DNA of 64,000 nt from Phocaeicola plebeius DSM 17135 (GTDB lineage: Bacteria > Bacteroidota > Bacteroidia > Bacteroidales > Bacteroidaceae): assembly GCF_000187895.1 (NCBI RefSeq), contig NZ_DS990127.1:124001-188000 (forward strand). The letters run 5' to 3'. The notes beneath the pieces were generated by a model. The model was given only the letters and a program-made list of their open reading frames with translations, was not told the DNA's origin and made no database searches. Positions 18,256 through 26,063 of the stretch are shown here, piece after piece; position 1 is the first letter of the stretch, and each line of letters opens with the position of its first letter. Position numbers and translations under genes: made by a program.

Positions 18256-18943
18256 ATATAATGCCTTTTATGGCTTTTCGGTTCAGTTCGATGTAATTGC
18301 CTTCTTTCCTTTTGAGAATGCCTTCTTTTTCCATCTTATTGAATTCGGTAGACAGGGCCGGACGTGTCACGTTAATGTATTCGGCCAGTTGCGTAAGGGT
18401 ATGCGTCAGTCTCACGGTAGAAGTGTCTTTATCCAGCCGTTTCAGTAAATAGACCAGGATTCTTTCGCGAATGGTTTTTCGTGACAGCACGTCCAGTCGC
18501 ATGGTGGTACACACGTTGCAGTTGCCTGATACGCAGAGAAAACTTTTCAGCATATCCGGATATTTGCTGATAAGATGGAAAGTGGAGTCTTTGGTGGCAG
18601 TCAGGAGGATAGATTTTTCCAGCGTGCGGAATGTGGCGGGGAAACGGTTGTCTTTCTTGAACAGATGAGGGGTGGCGAAAGCCCTGGGCGACTCAATGTG
18701 TTCGATTAAGACTTCATTGCCGTTGGCATCGATGATGTTCACCTCCAAGGTTCCTTCAAGCAATACATACAGATTACAGCATATATCTCCTTGTTCCAGA
18801 ATAACCGTATTCTCGTTGATTTCCTGAAGACGGAAGTCAAGTCTTTTTAGAATCTCACTTTTCAGGTAATCCGGCAGTTCCTTAAAGAGTGGAATAGAAA
18901 AAAGTTTTTCCTTGTAATAATCGTTGAATGGTATGCTTTTCAT
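18254..18943 (-). CDS. Crp/Fnr family transcriptional regulator, candidate nitrosative-stress activator
   Basis: This 229-residue protein has a cyclic-nucleotide-type beta-barrel (about residues 15-125), a dimer helix, and a winged helix-turn-helix (about 184-215). Three cysteines, C137, C142 and C145 (CVSGNCNVC), lie at the dimer helix and could hold a metal or Fe-S cluster; a Cys pair is at 55-56. In the recognition helix the sequence after Arg194 is PALST, where E. coli Crp has the contact residues Glu and Arg. The start at 18943 is chosen because a -7 box (18971-18978) lies between it and the next upstream ATG. It ends the nrf region and diverges from the Nim-like gene, whose promoter carries the candidate operator. 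Confidence 0.85.
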   Translation of the reverse strand: MKSIPFNDYYKEKLFSIPLFKELPDYLKSEILKRLDFRLQEINENTVILEQGDICCNLYVLLEGTLEVNIIDANGNEVLIEHIESPRAFATPHLFKKDNRFPATFRTLEKSILLTATKDSTFHLISKYPDMLKSFLCVSGNCNVCTTMRLDVLSRKTIRERILVYLLKRLDKDTSTVRLTHTLTQLAEYINVTRPALSTEFNKMEKEGILKRKEGNYIELNRKAIKGII

Positions 18944-18970
18944 TATCTGTCTTTCTGCATTTTCTTTTGC

Positions 18971-18978
18971 AAAAATAT
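18971..18978 (-). promoter_or_regulatory. -7 box of the Crp/Fnr gene promoter
   Basis: TATTTTTG on the minus strand, 27 bp before the ATG at 18943. The shared operator at 19048-19067 is about 86 bp further upstream, too far for class II activation of this gene. Confidence 0.6.
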
Positions 18979-19047
18979 GTTTTTTGTTTATTACTTTCAA
19001 TAGAAAGGCAGGATTAATCTGTTTTTGTGGGAATGTTAATTAATCCC

Positions 19048-19094
19048 CTTGTCATAAATCTTACATGCAGATTGGCTGGCAAGCCGTATTTTTG
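19048..19094 (+). promoter_or_regulatory. Operator and -7 box of the Nim-like flavoprotein promoter
   Basis: The core TGTCATAAATCTTACA (19050-19065, centre 19057.5) has the form TGTCA-N6-TTACA. TATTTTTG (19087-19094) is a perfect -7 box. The centre-to-last-base distance is 36.5 bp, as at nrfH and ric. No -33 TTTG is present at the usual place; the operator occupies it. Confidence 0.7.
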
Positions 19095-19137
19095 TGAAAC
19101 AAATAAAAAGGAAAAATCTGAATAAAAGGAATTACAG

Positions 19138-19653
19138 ATGAGAAAAGCAAGTAGAGAAATGGATAGTCAGTGGGCTTTGGAGGTTATGCGCAAGGCCCCT
19201 TACATCACGGTCAGCTTTACCCGGGTCGACGGAAGTGCATACGGGGTGCCGCTTTCACTGGCTTGTACAAGTGATGACGTGTGGTATTTTCATTGTGCTC
19301 CTGAAGGGGATAAACTGGATGCCATTGCCGTGCATCCGGAAGTATGTCTTTCGGCGGTTACGAAGTGCCAGCCTACTGTGGGGCCGAAGGACGGCACGTT
19401 TACACTTCAATATCGTTCGGCCATCGCTTTTGGCAAGGCGGAACGGGTGACGGATACGGAAGAAAAAATTGAAGCGCTTCGGGTCATCAGTCAGCGTTTC
19501 CTGCCCAAGCACATGGATGCGTTTGATGAGGCGGTGCAGAGAAGCCTTCATCGTACGGAGGTGGTACGGATTACTTTATTAAGCCCTCCCACCGGCAAGC
19601 GTAAGCAATATGACAAGAATGGAGATGAAATGAAATACGGCAGGATGGAATGA
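19138..19653 (+). CDS. Nim-like pyridoxamine 5'-phosphate oxidase-fold flavoprotein
   Basis: This 171-residue split-barrel flavoprotein resembles the Nim (nitroimidazole reductase) branch of the PNPOx-like superfamily. Supporting segments are REMDSQWALEVMRKAPYITV at the N-terminus, GVPLSLA and WYFHCAPEGDKLDAI, with a conserved region YRSAIAFGKAERV. It probably binds FMN and reduces a small nitro or oxidised compound; the true substrate is unknown. The predicted operator shared with nrfH and ric suggests a role in nitrite or NO stress. A true nitroimidazole-resistance function is not shown by the sequence. Confidence 0.82.
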   Translation: MRKASREMDSQWALEVMRKAPYITVSFTRVDGSAYGVPLSLACTSDDVWYFHCAPEGDKLDAIAVHPEVCLSAVTKCQPTVGPKDGTFTLQYRSAIAFGKAERVTDTEEKIEALRVISQRFLPKHMDAFDEAVQRSLHRTEVVRITLLSPPTGKRKQYDKNGDEMKYGRME

Positions 19654-19686
19654 CCTTGCCGCAGGCTATATCGTAAAATGTAAAGG

Positions 19687-20838
19687 ATGATGGAATTGTT
19701 TGATGTGTATTCGGTTTTTCCCGTGAATATCGTAAGGGGAAAAGGTTGTGAGGTATATGACGAGAAGGGGCAGGCCTATCTTGATTTGTATGGCGGACAT
19801 GCCGTGATTTCGGTGGGACATTCGCATCCGTATCTGGTGAAGTGCATGAGTGAGCAGCTGCAACAGCTGATGTTTTATTCGAATTCTGTCATAAATAAGT
19901 TGCAGGAAAGACTGGCTAATGAGCTGGGTGAGCTGTCGGGGTATCCTGATTATCGGGCGTTCTTTGTCAACTCGGGAGCAGAAGCCAACGAAAATGCCCT
20001 GAAACTGGCTTCGTTTCATACGGGGAAAAAACGGGTAGTGGCTTTCAGAAACTCTTTTCATGGGCGTACGTCGGCGGCTGTGGAAGTGACGGACAATCCT
20101 GCCCTTCATGCACCGATTAATACGAATCATAACGTGTATTTTGCAGACTTGGATATAAAGGAAGTGGAAACGGAGTTGGCCAAGGGGGATGTGTGTGCCG
20201 TAATTCTAGAAGGAATTTCAGGAGTAGGGGGAATCCAGGTCCCCGATGAGGACTTTCTGCGGCAATTGAGGGAACTGACGAGACGTTATGGGGTGGTATT
20301 GGTTCTTGATGAAATACAGTCGGGCTATGGTCGTACGGGGAAGTTCTTTGCTCACCAATGGGCTGGCATCAAGCCGGACCTTATCACTGTGGCCAAGGGT
20401 ATAGCTAACGGATTTCCTTTTTCGGGAGTCTTGATTAGTCCGATGTTTGCCGCCCGAAAAGGAATGCTCGGTACGACGTTTGGTGGCAATCATTTGGGAT
20501 GCGCCGCAGCCTTGGCTGTGCTGAAAATTATCCGCGAGGAGAAACTGATAGAGAATGCTCTTCATACGGGAGCGTATCTGATGCAGCGGTTGCAGGAGCT
20601 GGACTCTCCGCTTATAAAAGAAATCCGGGGACGTGGGCTGATGGTGGGGGTGGAACTGACCGTGCCGGTGAAAGGGGTACGCGAACCCCTGCTGTTTGAG
20701 GAACGGATTTTTACCGGCTATTCCGGGCTGTATACATTAAGAATACTTCCTCCGCTGGTACTTTCAAAGAAAGAAGTGGATATATTTGTAGGGAGTTTGA
20801 AGAAAGTGCTGGATGGATATTATGAAAATAGCAGATAA
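19687..20838 (+). CDS. argD: Acetylornithine/succinylornithine aminotransferase-like PLP enzyme
   Basis: This 383-residue class III aminotransferase has the N-terminal LFDVYSVFPVNIVRGKGC and LDLYGGHAVISVGHSHP typical of ArgD in Bacteroidales. NSGAEANENALKLA follows, as do LDEIQSGYGRTGKFFAHQ, the PLP lysine in ITVAKGIANGFP, and GTTFGGNHLGCAAAL. It would make N-acyl-ornithine in arginine synthesis. No other arg genes are nearby, so it may be a second copy or have drifted in substrate. It follows the Nim-like gene by 33 bp and overlaps the next gene. Confidence 0.8.
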   Translation: MMELFDVYSVFPVNIVRGKGCEVYDEKGQAYLDLYGGHAVISVGHSHPYLVKCMSEQLQQLMFYSNSVINKLQERLANELGELSGYPDYRAFFVNSGAEANENALKLASFHTGKKRVVAFRNSFHGRTSAAVEVTDNPALHAPINTNHNVYFADLDIKEVETELAKGDVCAVILEGISGVGGIQVPDEDFLRQLRELTRRYGVVLVLDEIQSGYGRTGKFFAHQWAGIKPDLITVAKGIANGFPFSGVLISPMFAARKGMLGTTFGGNHLGCAAALAVLKIIREEKLIENALHTGAYLMQRLQELDSPLIKEIRGRGLMVGVELTVPVKGVREPLLFEERIFTGYSGLYTLRILPPLVLSKKEVDIFVGSLKKVLDGYYENSR

Positions 20839-21631
20839 GCTTTATAAAGTTTTCGTTGTTGCGGGTAGCGAACCTTTAGGAACAGCGGGGATTCAGGCCG
20901 ATATGAAAGCCATCGTGGCTTGTGGAGGGTATGCGGCAGGAGCAGTGACATGTATTGTAGATGAGGATACAACTCATGTAAAAGGAGTACACTTGATACC
21001 GGCAGATATGATTGCAGGACAAATCCGTTCTTTCCTTGGAGATGTAGGGGCAGATTGCATAAAAACCGGTATGTTGTATTCTAAAAATATCATTAGGCTT
21101 GTTGCAGGCATATTAGATGAATATAGCTCGATTCCAGTTGTCGTTGATCCGGTCATGGTTACTTCTTCGGGTGATAAATTGCTGGAAGAAGATGCGGTGC
21201 AAGCCTATAAAGATTACCTATTCCCTCGTGCTTCTATTCTAACACCGAATAAGAAAGAGGCTGAGTGGTTGTGTGGAAAGGAGTTGAATGAGGGTAATAT
21301 AGAGGAATGTTTGAAGGATTTGAGCCGTTGGGGAAATAGTGTAGTTATAAAGTCGGTGGAGAATCGTGATTTCTTTATCGATTATTATTATAATCCGGTG
21401 GAAAAGGTGATGAAGGTTTACAAGAAGGAAGGAATTCGAACCCGAAATGTAAATGGAACTGGAGATAGTTTTGCTTCTGCAATAGCGACTTTCTTAAGTA
21501 AAGGTTATGGAATTGAGTTTGCTGTTGCTGAAGCAGAAAGGTTTATTCAGCAGTCCATTGAGTTAGGAGCCCGCTTTAAGTTTGGAAGAGGATTCGGTCC
21601 TGTATATCCTTATTATGAAGTACAAGAATAA
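20822..21631 (+). CDS. ThiD/pyridoxine kinase-like ribokinase-fold kinase
   Basis: The protein is 269 residues. The N-terminus VFVVAGSEPLGTAGIQADMK matches the HMP-phosphate kinase ThiD motif AGSDSSGGAGIQAD except for the middle. VVVDPVMV and TPNKKEAEWL follow. The late anion-hole motif is GTGDSFASAI, whereas classical ThiD has GTGCTLSSAI. It could phosphorylate HMP or pyridoxine; I cannot decide which. The start overlaps the end of argD by 17 bp (26 bp if the ATG at 20813 is used). Its base composition is clearly richer in A+T than its neighbours when read by eye, hinting at separate origin. Confidence 0.72.
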   Translation: MKIADKLYKVFVVAGSEPLGTAGIQADMKAIVACGGYAAGAVTCIVDEDTTHVKGVHLIPADMIAGQIRSFLGDVGADCIKTGMLYSKNIIRLVAGILDEYSSIPVVVDPVMVTSSGDKLLEEDAVQAYKDYLFPRASILTPNKKEAEWLCGKELNEGNIEECLKDLSRWGNSVVIKSVENRDFFIDYYYNPVEKVMKVYKKEGIRTRNVNGTGDSFASAIATFLSKGYGIEFAVAEAERFIQQSIELGARFKFGRGFGPVYPYYEVQE

Positions 21632-21654
21632 ATGTGTAACAATACGAGAATAAT

Positions 21655-22188
21655 ATGAAAACAACTGAATTTATCGGGGCTGCGGAACGGCAGCTTCATG
21701 AACTGGCAAGCAGAATGGTAGCCTATAATGCAGGTGACCCGAAGCGTATACAACATTTGATAAAAGTACATTATTTTGCCCGCATGATTGGTTTGGCAGA
21801 GCATGTGGATGAGGCTACTCAACTGATTTTGGAGGCAGCAGCCATTGTGCATGACATTGGTATCCGGATTTGTGAGCAGAAATACGGAGTCTGCGATGGA
21901 AAGCACCAGGAGCAGGAAGGTCCGGCCGAAGCCCGGAAACTGCTGACGGATATGGGAACATTTTCTGAAGCACAAATAGAACGGATATGCTGGCTGGTAG
22001 GGCATCATCATACGTATGACTCCATTACAGGAATAGACTATCAGATTCTGGTGGAAGCTGATTTCTTGGTCAACATTTACGAAGATAATCTGCCGGCCGA
22101 TGCCATTCGCAAGGTGAGAGAAAAGATTTTCAAAACCTCGGCAGGACGGGCATTGCTCGAGACGATGTTTGGAGTTGAAAAACAGTAA
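21655..22188 (+). CDS. HD-domain phosphohydrolase
   Basis: This 177-residue protein has the HD signature: H in IQHLIKVHYFARMI, then AAAIVHDIG (His-Asp), the pair GHHHTYD, and Asp in EADFLVN. Such proteins cut phosphate esters of nucleotides or related small molecules with a metal pair. It lies 23 bp after the ThiD-like gene and 18 bp before the GH28 gene. The substrate is unknown. Confidence 0.8.
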   Translation: MKTTEFIGAAERQLHELASRMVAYNAGDPKRIQHLIKVHYFARMIGLAEHVDEATQLILEAAAIVHDIGIRICEQKYGVCDGKHQEQEGPAEARKLLTDMGTFSEAQIERICWLVGHHHTYDSITGIDYQILVEADFLVNIYEDNLPADAIRKVREKIFKTSAGRALLETMFGVEKQ

Positions 22189-22206
22189 ATAGAAATTGAT
22201 AATACC

Positions 22207-23742
22207 ATGAAAAAACAATTTATCTTCATTTTATGTGGCTTGTTTTTATGCGCAGGTACGATAGCCGCCACAGATTACAACGTGCTTCAGCAGGGAGCCG
22301 TCGGTGACGGAAAGACATTGAATACGCAGTCTTTGCAATCGGCCATTGACGCACTTCATGCAAAAGGGGGCGGACAGTTGTACTTCCCTGCCGGACGTTA
22401 CTTGACCGGCAGCCTGCAACTGAAATCGAATGTGACACTTTACTTGGAAAAGGAAGCGGTGCTGTTAGGAAGTACGAGTCCTTATGATTATCCGGGCTTC
22501 AGTACCGAAAAGGAACTGAAAGTCAACAATGACCATTTTGACCAGGCGCTGATTTATGCGGAAGGGGCAGAGAATATCGGAATTATGGGAGAAGGATGTA
22601 TAGACGGACAGGGTAGGGAACTGGCCCTGACGATTGACAGTTTGCATCATACGGGGGAACTGGTGGACAAGCACTATAATACGTATCGCAAGCGGCCGAA
22701 TACACGACCCAAGTTGCTTTTTATGCGTAATTGCCGGAAGGTGGAGCTTCGGAAGACTAATTTCCGGAGCGGTGCGGCATGGGGGCTTTCTTTTTCTTTG
22801 TGTGCCGACCTGACGATTGATAGTCTGCATGTGGAAAACAGGGCATATTGGAACAATGACGGGATTGACATCAGCGATTGTAAGGATGTACGTATCTCCA
22901 ATTGTTTCATCAACTCGGCAGACGATGGCATTTGCCTGAAGTCGCACAACCGGGGGGCATGGAACGACCGGGTATCCATTTCCAACTGCCACATCATCAG
23001 CAGTGCCAGTGCCATTAAGTTTGGTACGGAATCGTTGGGTGGATTTAAGAATGTGACAATTGACAATATTCGGATTAAAGATACTTTTCGTTCGGCCATA
23101 GCTATTGAGTCGGTCGATGGGGCGGAGATTGAAAACGTGCAGGTGTCCAACGTGCATGCGGTCAACACGGGAAATGCCATCTTTATCCGTCTGGGTCACC
23201 GTTCGGGTGAGCAACCGGGATATTTGCGGAATGTGACGATTAAGAATGTGTATGTGGAAGTGCCTTTCGGTCGTCCGGACATCAACTATGACTTGCGCGG
23301 ACCAGCGGTGACGTTCTTTCATAATCCCTTCCCGAGTTCCATCTCAGGCATTCCGGGGCATGATATTGAAAACGTGAAGCTGGAGAATATAGAGATTGTG
23401 TGTCCGGGACGTGCTACGCGCGGAATGGCCTATATGTCGTTGAGTCGTTTGAAAGATGTGCCGGAAAATGAAAAAGGATACCCGGAGTTTACCATGTTCG
23501 AGGAATTGCCTTCATGGGGATTCTATGTGCGCCATGTGAAAGGTATCCAGATGCACAATGTCAAGTTGCGTTTGCAGGAAGATGATTTCCGTCCGGCTTT
23601 TGTGTTCGACAGGGTAAGCGATGTAAATCTTTCGGGTATCAGCTTACCGGAGAATAAAAAGGAGGGACAGGTGGTGCTGCGGCAGACAAGTTTGCAATCG
23701 GCCGATGATGCGGTGAAGGAGTATATCATGGAGGTGGAATAA
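22207..23742 (+). CDS. Glycoside hydrolase family 28-like protein, secreted
   Basis: This 511-residue protein has a signal peptide (MKKQFIFILCGLFLCAGTIAAT) and a pectate-lyase-like right-handed beta-helix. YNVLQQGAVGDGKTLNTQSL opens the helix. WNNDGIDISD and NSADDGICLKS hold the acidic pair of GH28, and RIKDTFRS matches the late RIK motif. The usual GHG histidine motif appears as SSASAIKFGTES, so the catalytic details differ from classical polygalacturonases. It probably acts on a pectin-type chain in the periplasm. It ends at a strong terminator. Confidence 0.83.
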   Translation: MKKQFIFILCGLFLCAGTIAATDYNVLQQGAVGDGKTLNTQSLQSAIDALHAKGGGQLYFPAGRYLTGSLQLKSNVTLYLEKEAVLLGSTSPYDYPGFSTEKELKVNNDHFDQALIYAEGAENIGIMGEGCIDGQGRELALTIDSLHHTGELVDKHYNTYRKRPNTRPKLLFMRNCRKVELRKTNFRSGAAWGLSFSLCADLTIDSLHVENRAYWNNDGIDISDCKDVRISNCFINSADDGICLKSHNRGAWNDRVSISNCHIISSASAIKFGTESLGGFKNVTIDNIRIKDTFRSAIAIESVDGAEIENVQVSNVHAVNTGNAIFIRLGHRSGEQPGYLRNVTIKNVYVEVPFGRPDINYDLRGPAVTFFHNPFPSSISGIPGHDIENVKLENIEIVCPGRATRGMAYMSLSRLKDVPENEKGYPEFTMFEELPSWGFYVRHVKGIQMHNVKLRLQEDDFRPAFVFDRVSDVNLSGISLPENKKEGQVVLRQTSLQSADDAVKEYIMEVE

Positions 23743-23770
23743 GGTTTCCGGGCTTTGGGCAGATAAAAGC

Positions 23771-23826
23771 ATGATGCCTTCCTGAGTCACGGAATGAATG
23801 GACTCGGGAAGGCATCATTATTTTTA
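23771..23826. terminator. Bidirectional terminator between GH28 and COG0523 genes
   Basis: ATGATGCCTTCC-T-GAGTC pairs with GACTC-GGGAAGGCATCAT across a short loop, followed by TATTTTTAT. It lies between convergent genes. Confidence 0.85.
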
Positions 23827-23838
23827 TGGCCGTCGGAT

Positions 23839-25092
23839 TTATTCCAGACAGGCATCCAGGTCTTTGATGAGCTGTTCCTTGTCAAGGTGCTGGCCGATGA
23901 AGACAATTTTCTGCATGCGGTCGCCATAGTGTTCATCCCAGTCTCTCAGCAGGCCGGGTTCGCGCTTCATCAGTTCCACGATTTTTTCTTCCGGCTGGGT
24001 GGCATACCAGAGTCCGGCTTCTGAAATCTGTTTCTGCCGTCCGGCCTGTTCGAACAGGAACGACATGTCGCGGTTGTGGGCGAAGTAGCATACTCCCTTG
24101 GCACGAATCACGTTGCGAGGCCATTTTGTCATCACAAAACGGTCGAACTTATGGATGTCGAAGGCAGGGCGGCGATAATACACGAAGCTGCTGATGCCGT
24201 ATTCCTCCGTCTCACCTTCTTCATGGTGGTGGTGATGGTGGCAGCCTTCGTGTGAGTGTTCATGTGCATGTGTGTGCTCGTGCTCTTCCTCGTGGTGATG
24301 CTCGTGTTCCTCATGGTGCTCATGTACTTCATGGTGAGGATGCGCTTCTTCTTCGGATACGGGACGTTCTATCTCCCGAATCCATCCGGCAGAAGTGGCC
24401 ACCCGTGCATAGTCGAAACGGCGGGTACCCACAATCTTGTCGAGGTCTACCTTGGCATAGTCGCATTCAATGATTTCCGCACGGGGCTGTAGGGTACGGA
24501 TGATGCTTTTGATGCGCTCCCGTTCTTCGGGAGTGACTTCCGATACCTTGTTCAGCAGCACGGTGGTACAGAACTCAATCTGCTGGATGAGCAGGTTGGC
24601 AATGTCTTCTTCTTCCAAATCCTTTCGGGTAAGTTCGTTGCCACCGTCGAATTCACTTTGCAGGCGGAGGGCATCGACCACGGTCACGATGTTGTCAAGG
24701 CGGCAGGTTCCGTACTTGGTGTAGGCACCGCCCAACTGAGGAATGGAACAGATGGTCTGGGCAATCGGTTCCGGTTCGCAGACACCACTCGCTTCGATGA
24801 CGATGTAGTCGAAGCGCTGCATTTTCATCAGCTCGAATATCTGTTCGATGAGGTCGGTACGGAGGGTACAGCAGATGCAGCCGTTCTGCAAAGCCACCAG
24901 ACTCTCTTCTTTCTGGCCTACGATACCGCCTTTCTGTATCAGTTCCGCATCGATGTTGATTTCGCCGATGTCGTTCACGATGACGGCAAACTTGATGCCT
25001 TCGCGGTTGCTCAACAGGTAGTTGAGCAGGGTCGTTTTTCCGCTTCCCAGGTATCCGGTAAGCAGAAGTATAGGTATTTCTTTTGTTTCCAT
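23839..25092 (-). CDS. COG0523/CobW-like GTPase metallochaperone with His-rich insert
   Basis: This 417-residue G3E GTPase has Walker A LLTGYLGSGKTTLL at the N-terminus. The metal site GCICC (CxCC) lies near residue 73, and LLNKVSE is the base-specificity loop. The central linker (about residues 235-300) is extremely rich in His and Glu (for example HEHTHAHEHSHEG and a run of six His), a likely metal store. COG0523 proteins deliver zinc, cobalt or other metals to target enzymes under shortage. It diverges from ric. An alternative ATG lies two codons upstream (25098). A -7 box at 25118-25125 fits either. Confidence 0.87.
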   Translation of the reverse strand: METKEIPILLLTGYLGSGKTTLLNYLLSNREGIKFAVIVNDIGEINIDAELIQKGGIVGQKEESLVALQNGCICCTLRTDLIEQIFELMKMQRFDYIVIEASGVCEPEPIAQTICSIPQLGGAYTKYGTCRLDNIVTVVDALRLQSEFDGGNELTRKDLEEEDIANLLIQQIEFCTTVLLNKVSEVTPEERERIKSIIRTLQPRAEIIECDYAKVDLDKIVGTRRFDYARVATSAGWIREIERPVSEEEAHPHHEVHEHHEEHEHHHEEEHEHTHAHEHSHEGCHHHHHHEEGETEEYGISSFVYYRRPAFDIHKFDRFVMTKWPRNVIRAKGVCYFAHNRDMSFLFEQAGRQKQISEAGLWYATQPEEKIVELMKREPGLLRDWDEHYGDRMQKIVFIGQHLDKEQLIKDLDACLE

Positions 25093-25117
25093 GTGCAAAT
25101 GTTTTTTTACGTGCCTG

Positions 25118-25125
25118 CAAAGTTA
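25118..25125 (-). promoter_or_regulatory. -7 box of the COG0523 gene
   Basis: TAACTTTG on the minus strand matches TAnnTTTG, 26 bp before the ATG at 25092. I saw no convincing Zur-type palindrome beside it. Confidence 0.55.
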
Positions 25126-25190
25126 GTGTTTTTCTGCAAACGGTGTGCGCTTCTTTTTCGCAGAAGCAGGTTTAACTTTCGTTATAGGTC

Positions 25191-25237
25191 GGTGTCACGT
25201 ATGTGACAAAGTTTCTCTGCCGGAGGGCCTATCTTTG
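25191..25237 (+). promoter_or_regulatory. Operator and -7 box of the ric promoter
   Basis: TGTCACGTATGTGACA (25193-25208, centre 25200.5) has perfect 6-bp half-sites. TATCTTTG (25230-25237) is a perfect -7 box. The centre-to-last-base distance is 36.5 bp, the same as at nrfH and the Nim-like gene. This is the best-conserved copy of TGTCA-N6-TKACA in the window. Confidence 0.78.
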
Positions 25238-25265
25238 CACCCGTAATCAATAAAACGAATTAAAT

Positions 25266-25994
25266 ATGAAGACAATAGACTGGAAGCATACGAGTGTGGG
25301 ACAAATTGTGGCCGATGATTTTGCAGCAGCAAGCGTATTTAAAAAATATGGCATTGATTTCTGCTGTCATGGGGAAGTGACGCTGGGAAAGGCCTGTGCA
25401 GATTTGGGACTGGCTGTAGAAGAAGTGGAACAGGCATTGCTCCATCAGGATGAAGCTGGTAACGGACGGATTCCGTTTGCTTCGTGGCCGCTGGACTTGC
25501 TGATGGATTACATTCTGAAGATACATCATCGGGGAATTCGTGCCCGTGGACCGGAACTGCTGGCGTTGCTGGAGAAGGTGGAACGAGTACATGGGGAAGC
25601 GCATCCGGAACTGCATGAGTTGAGAGCACTGGTCAGTGAATCATTGGAGGACTTGGAAATGCATCTTCAAAAAGAAGAGAACGTGTTGTTCCCATATCTC
25701 TATGAATTGTACGCAGCAAAAGAACAGGGACAGCGTATGGCCCCGATGCATTGCGGTACGATAGCGAATCCTATCCGGGTGATGAAGATGGAACACGAGG
25801 GGGAAGGAAACCGCTACCTGCACATCATTCAGTTGACGAATCACTTCTCCGTACCTCAGGACGGTTGTGCCAGCTACCGTCTGCTGATGCAGGAACTGGA
25901 AGTGTTTGTGGATGCCTTGTTTGAGCATATCCACCTGGAAAACAATCTGCTGTTCCCTCGCTTTGAGGACATTGAACGGGAAATCGTATGTTGA
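25266..25994 (+). CDS. ric: Iron-sulfur cluster repair di-iron protein (Ric/ScdA/YtfE)
   Basis: The protein is 242 residues. The N-terminal ScdA_N domain has VADDFAAASVFKKYGIDFCC HG (with a Cys pair) and is followed by a four-helix hemerythrin-like domain. Iron-binding His/Glu residues are in IHHRGIRARG, LEMHLQKEENVLFPYLY, MKMEHEG and FEHIHLENNLLFPRFE. Family members repair Fe-S clusters damaged by NO or peroxide and may handle NO directly. Its promoter operator links it to the nrf operon and the Nim-like gene. Confidence 0.93.
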   Translation: MKTIDWKHTSVGQIVADDFAAASVFKKYGIDFCCHGEVTLGKACADLGLAVEEVEQALLHQDEAGNGRIPFASWPLDLLMDYILKIHHRGIRARGPELLALLEKVERVHGEAHPELHELRALVSESLEDLEMHLQKEENVLFPYLYELYAAKEQGQRMAPMHCGTIANPIRVMKMEHEGEGNRYLHIIQLTNHFSVPQDGCASYRLLMQELEVFVDALFEHIHLENNLLFPRFEDIEREIVC

Positions 25995-26023
25995 TAGTTT
26001 GATATTAGAAAGAAGAAATAAGG

Positions 26024-26060
26024 ATGTGGCGCATGCAGGGAAGTATGCGCCACATTTCAT
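26024..26060. terminator. Bidirectional terminator between ric and hydF
   Basis: ATGTGGCGCAT (26024-26034) pairs perfectly with ATGCGCCACAT (26045-26055), with TTTCAT after it. It lies between convergent genes. Confidence 0.8.
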
Positions 26061-26063
26061 AAA

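Noticed and set aside
24132..24332. His/Thr-rich frames overlapping the COG0523 linker
   Set aside because: They are alternate-frame shadows of the His/Glu repeat codons.
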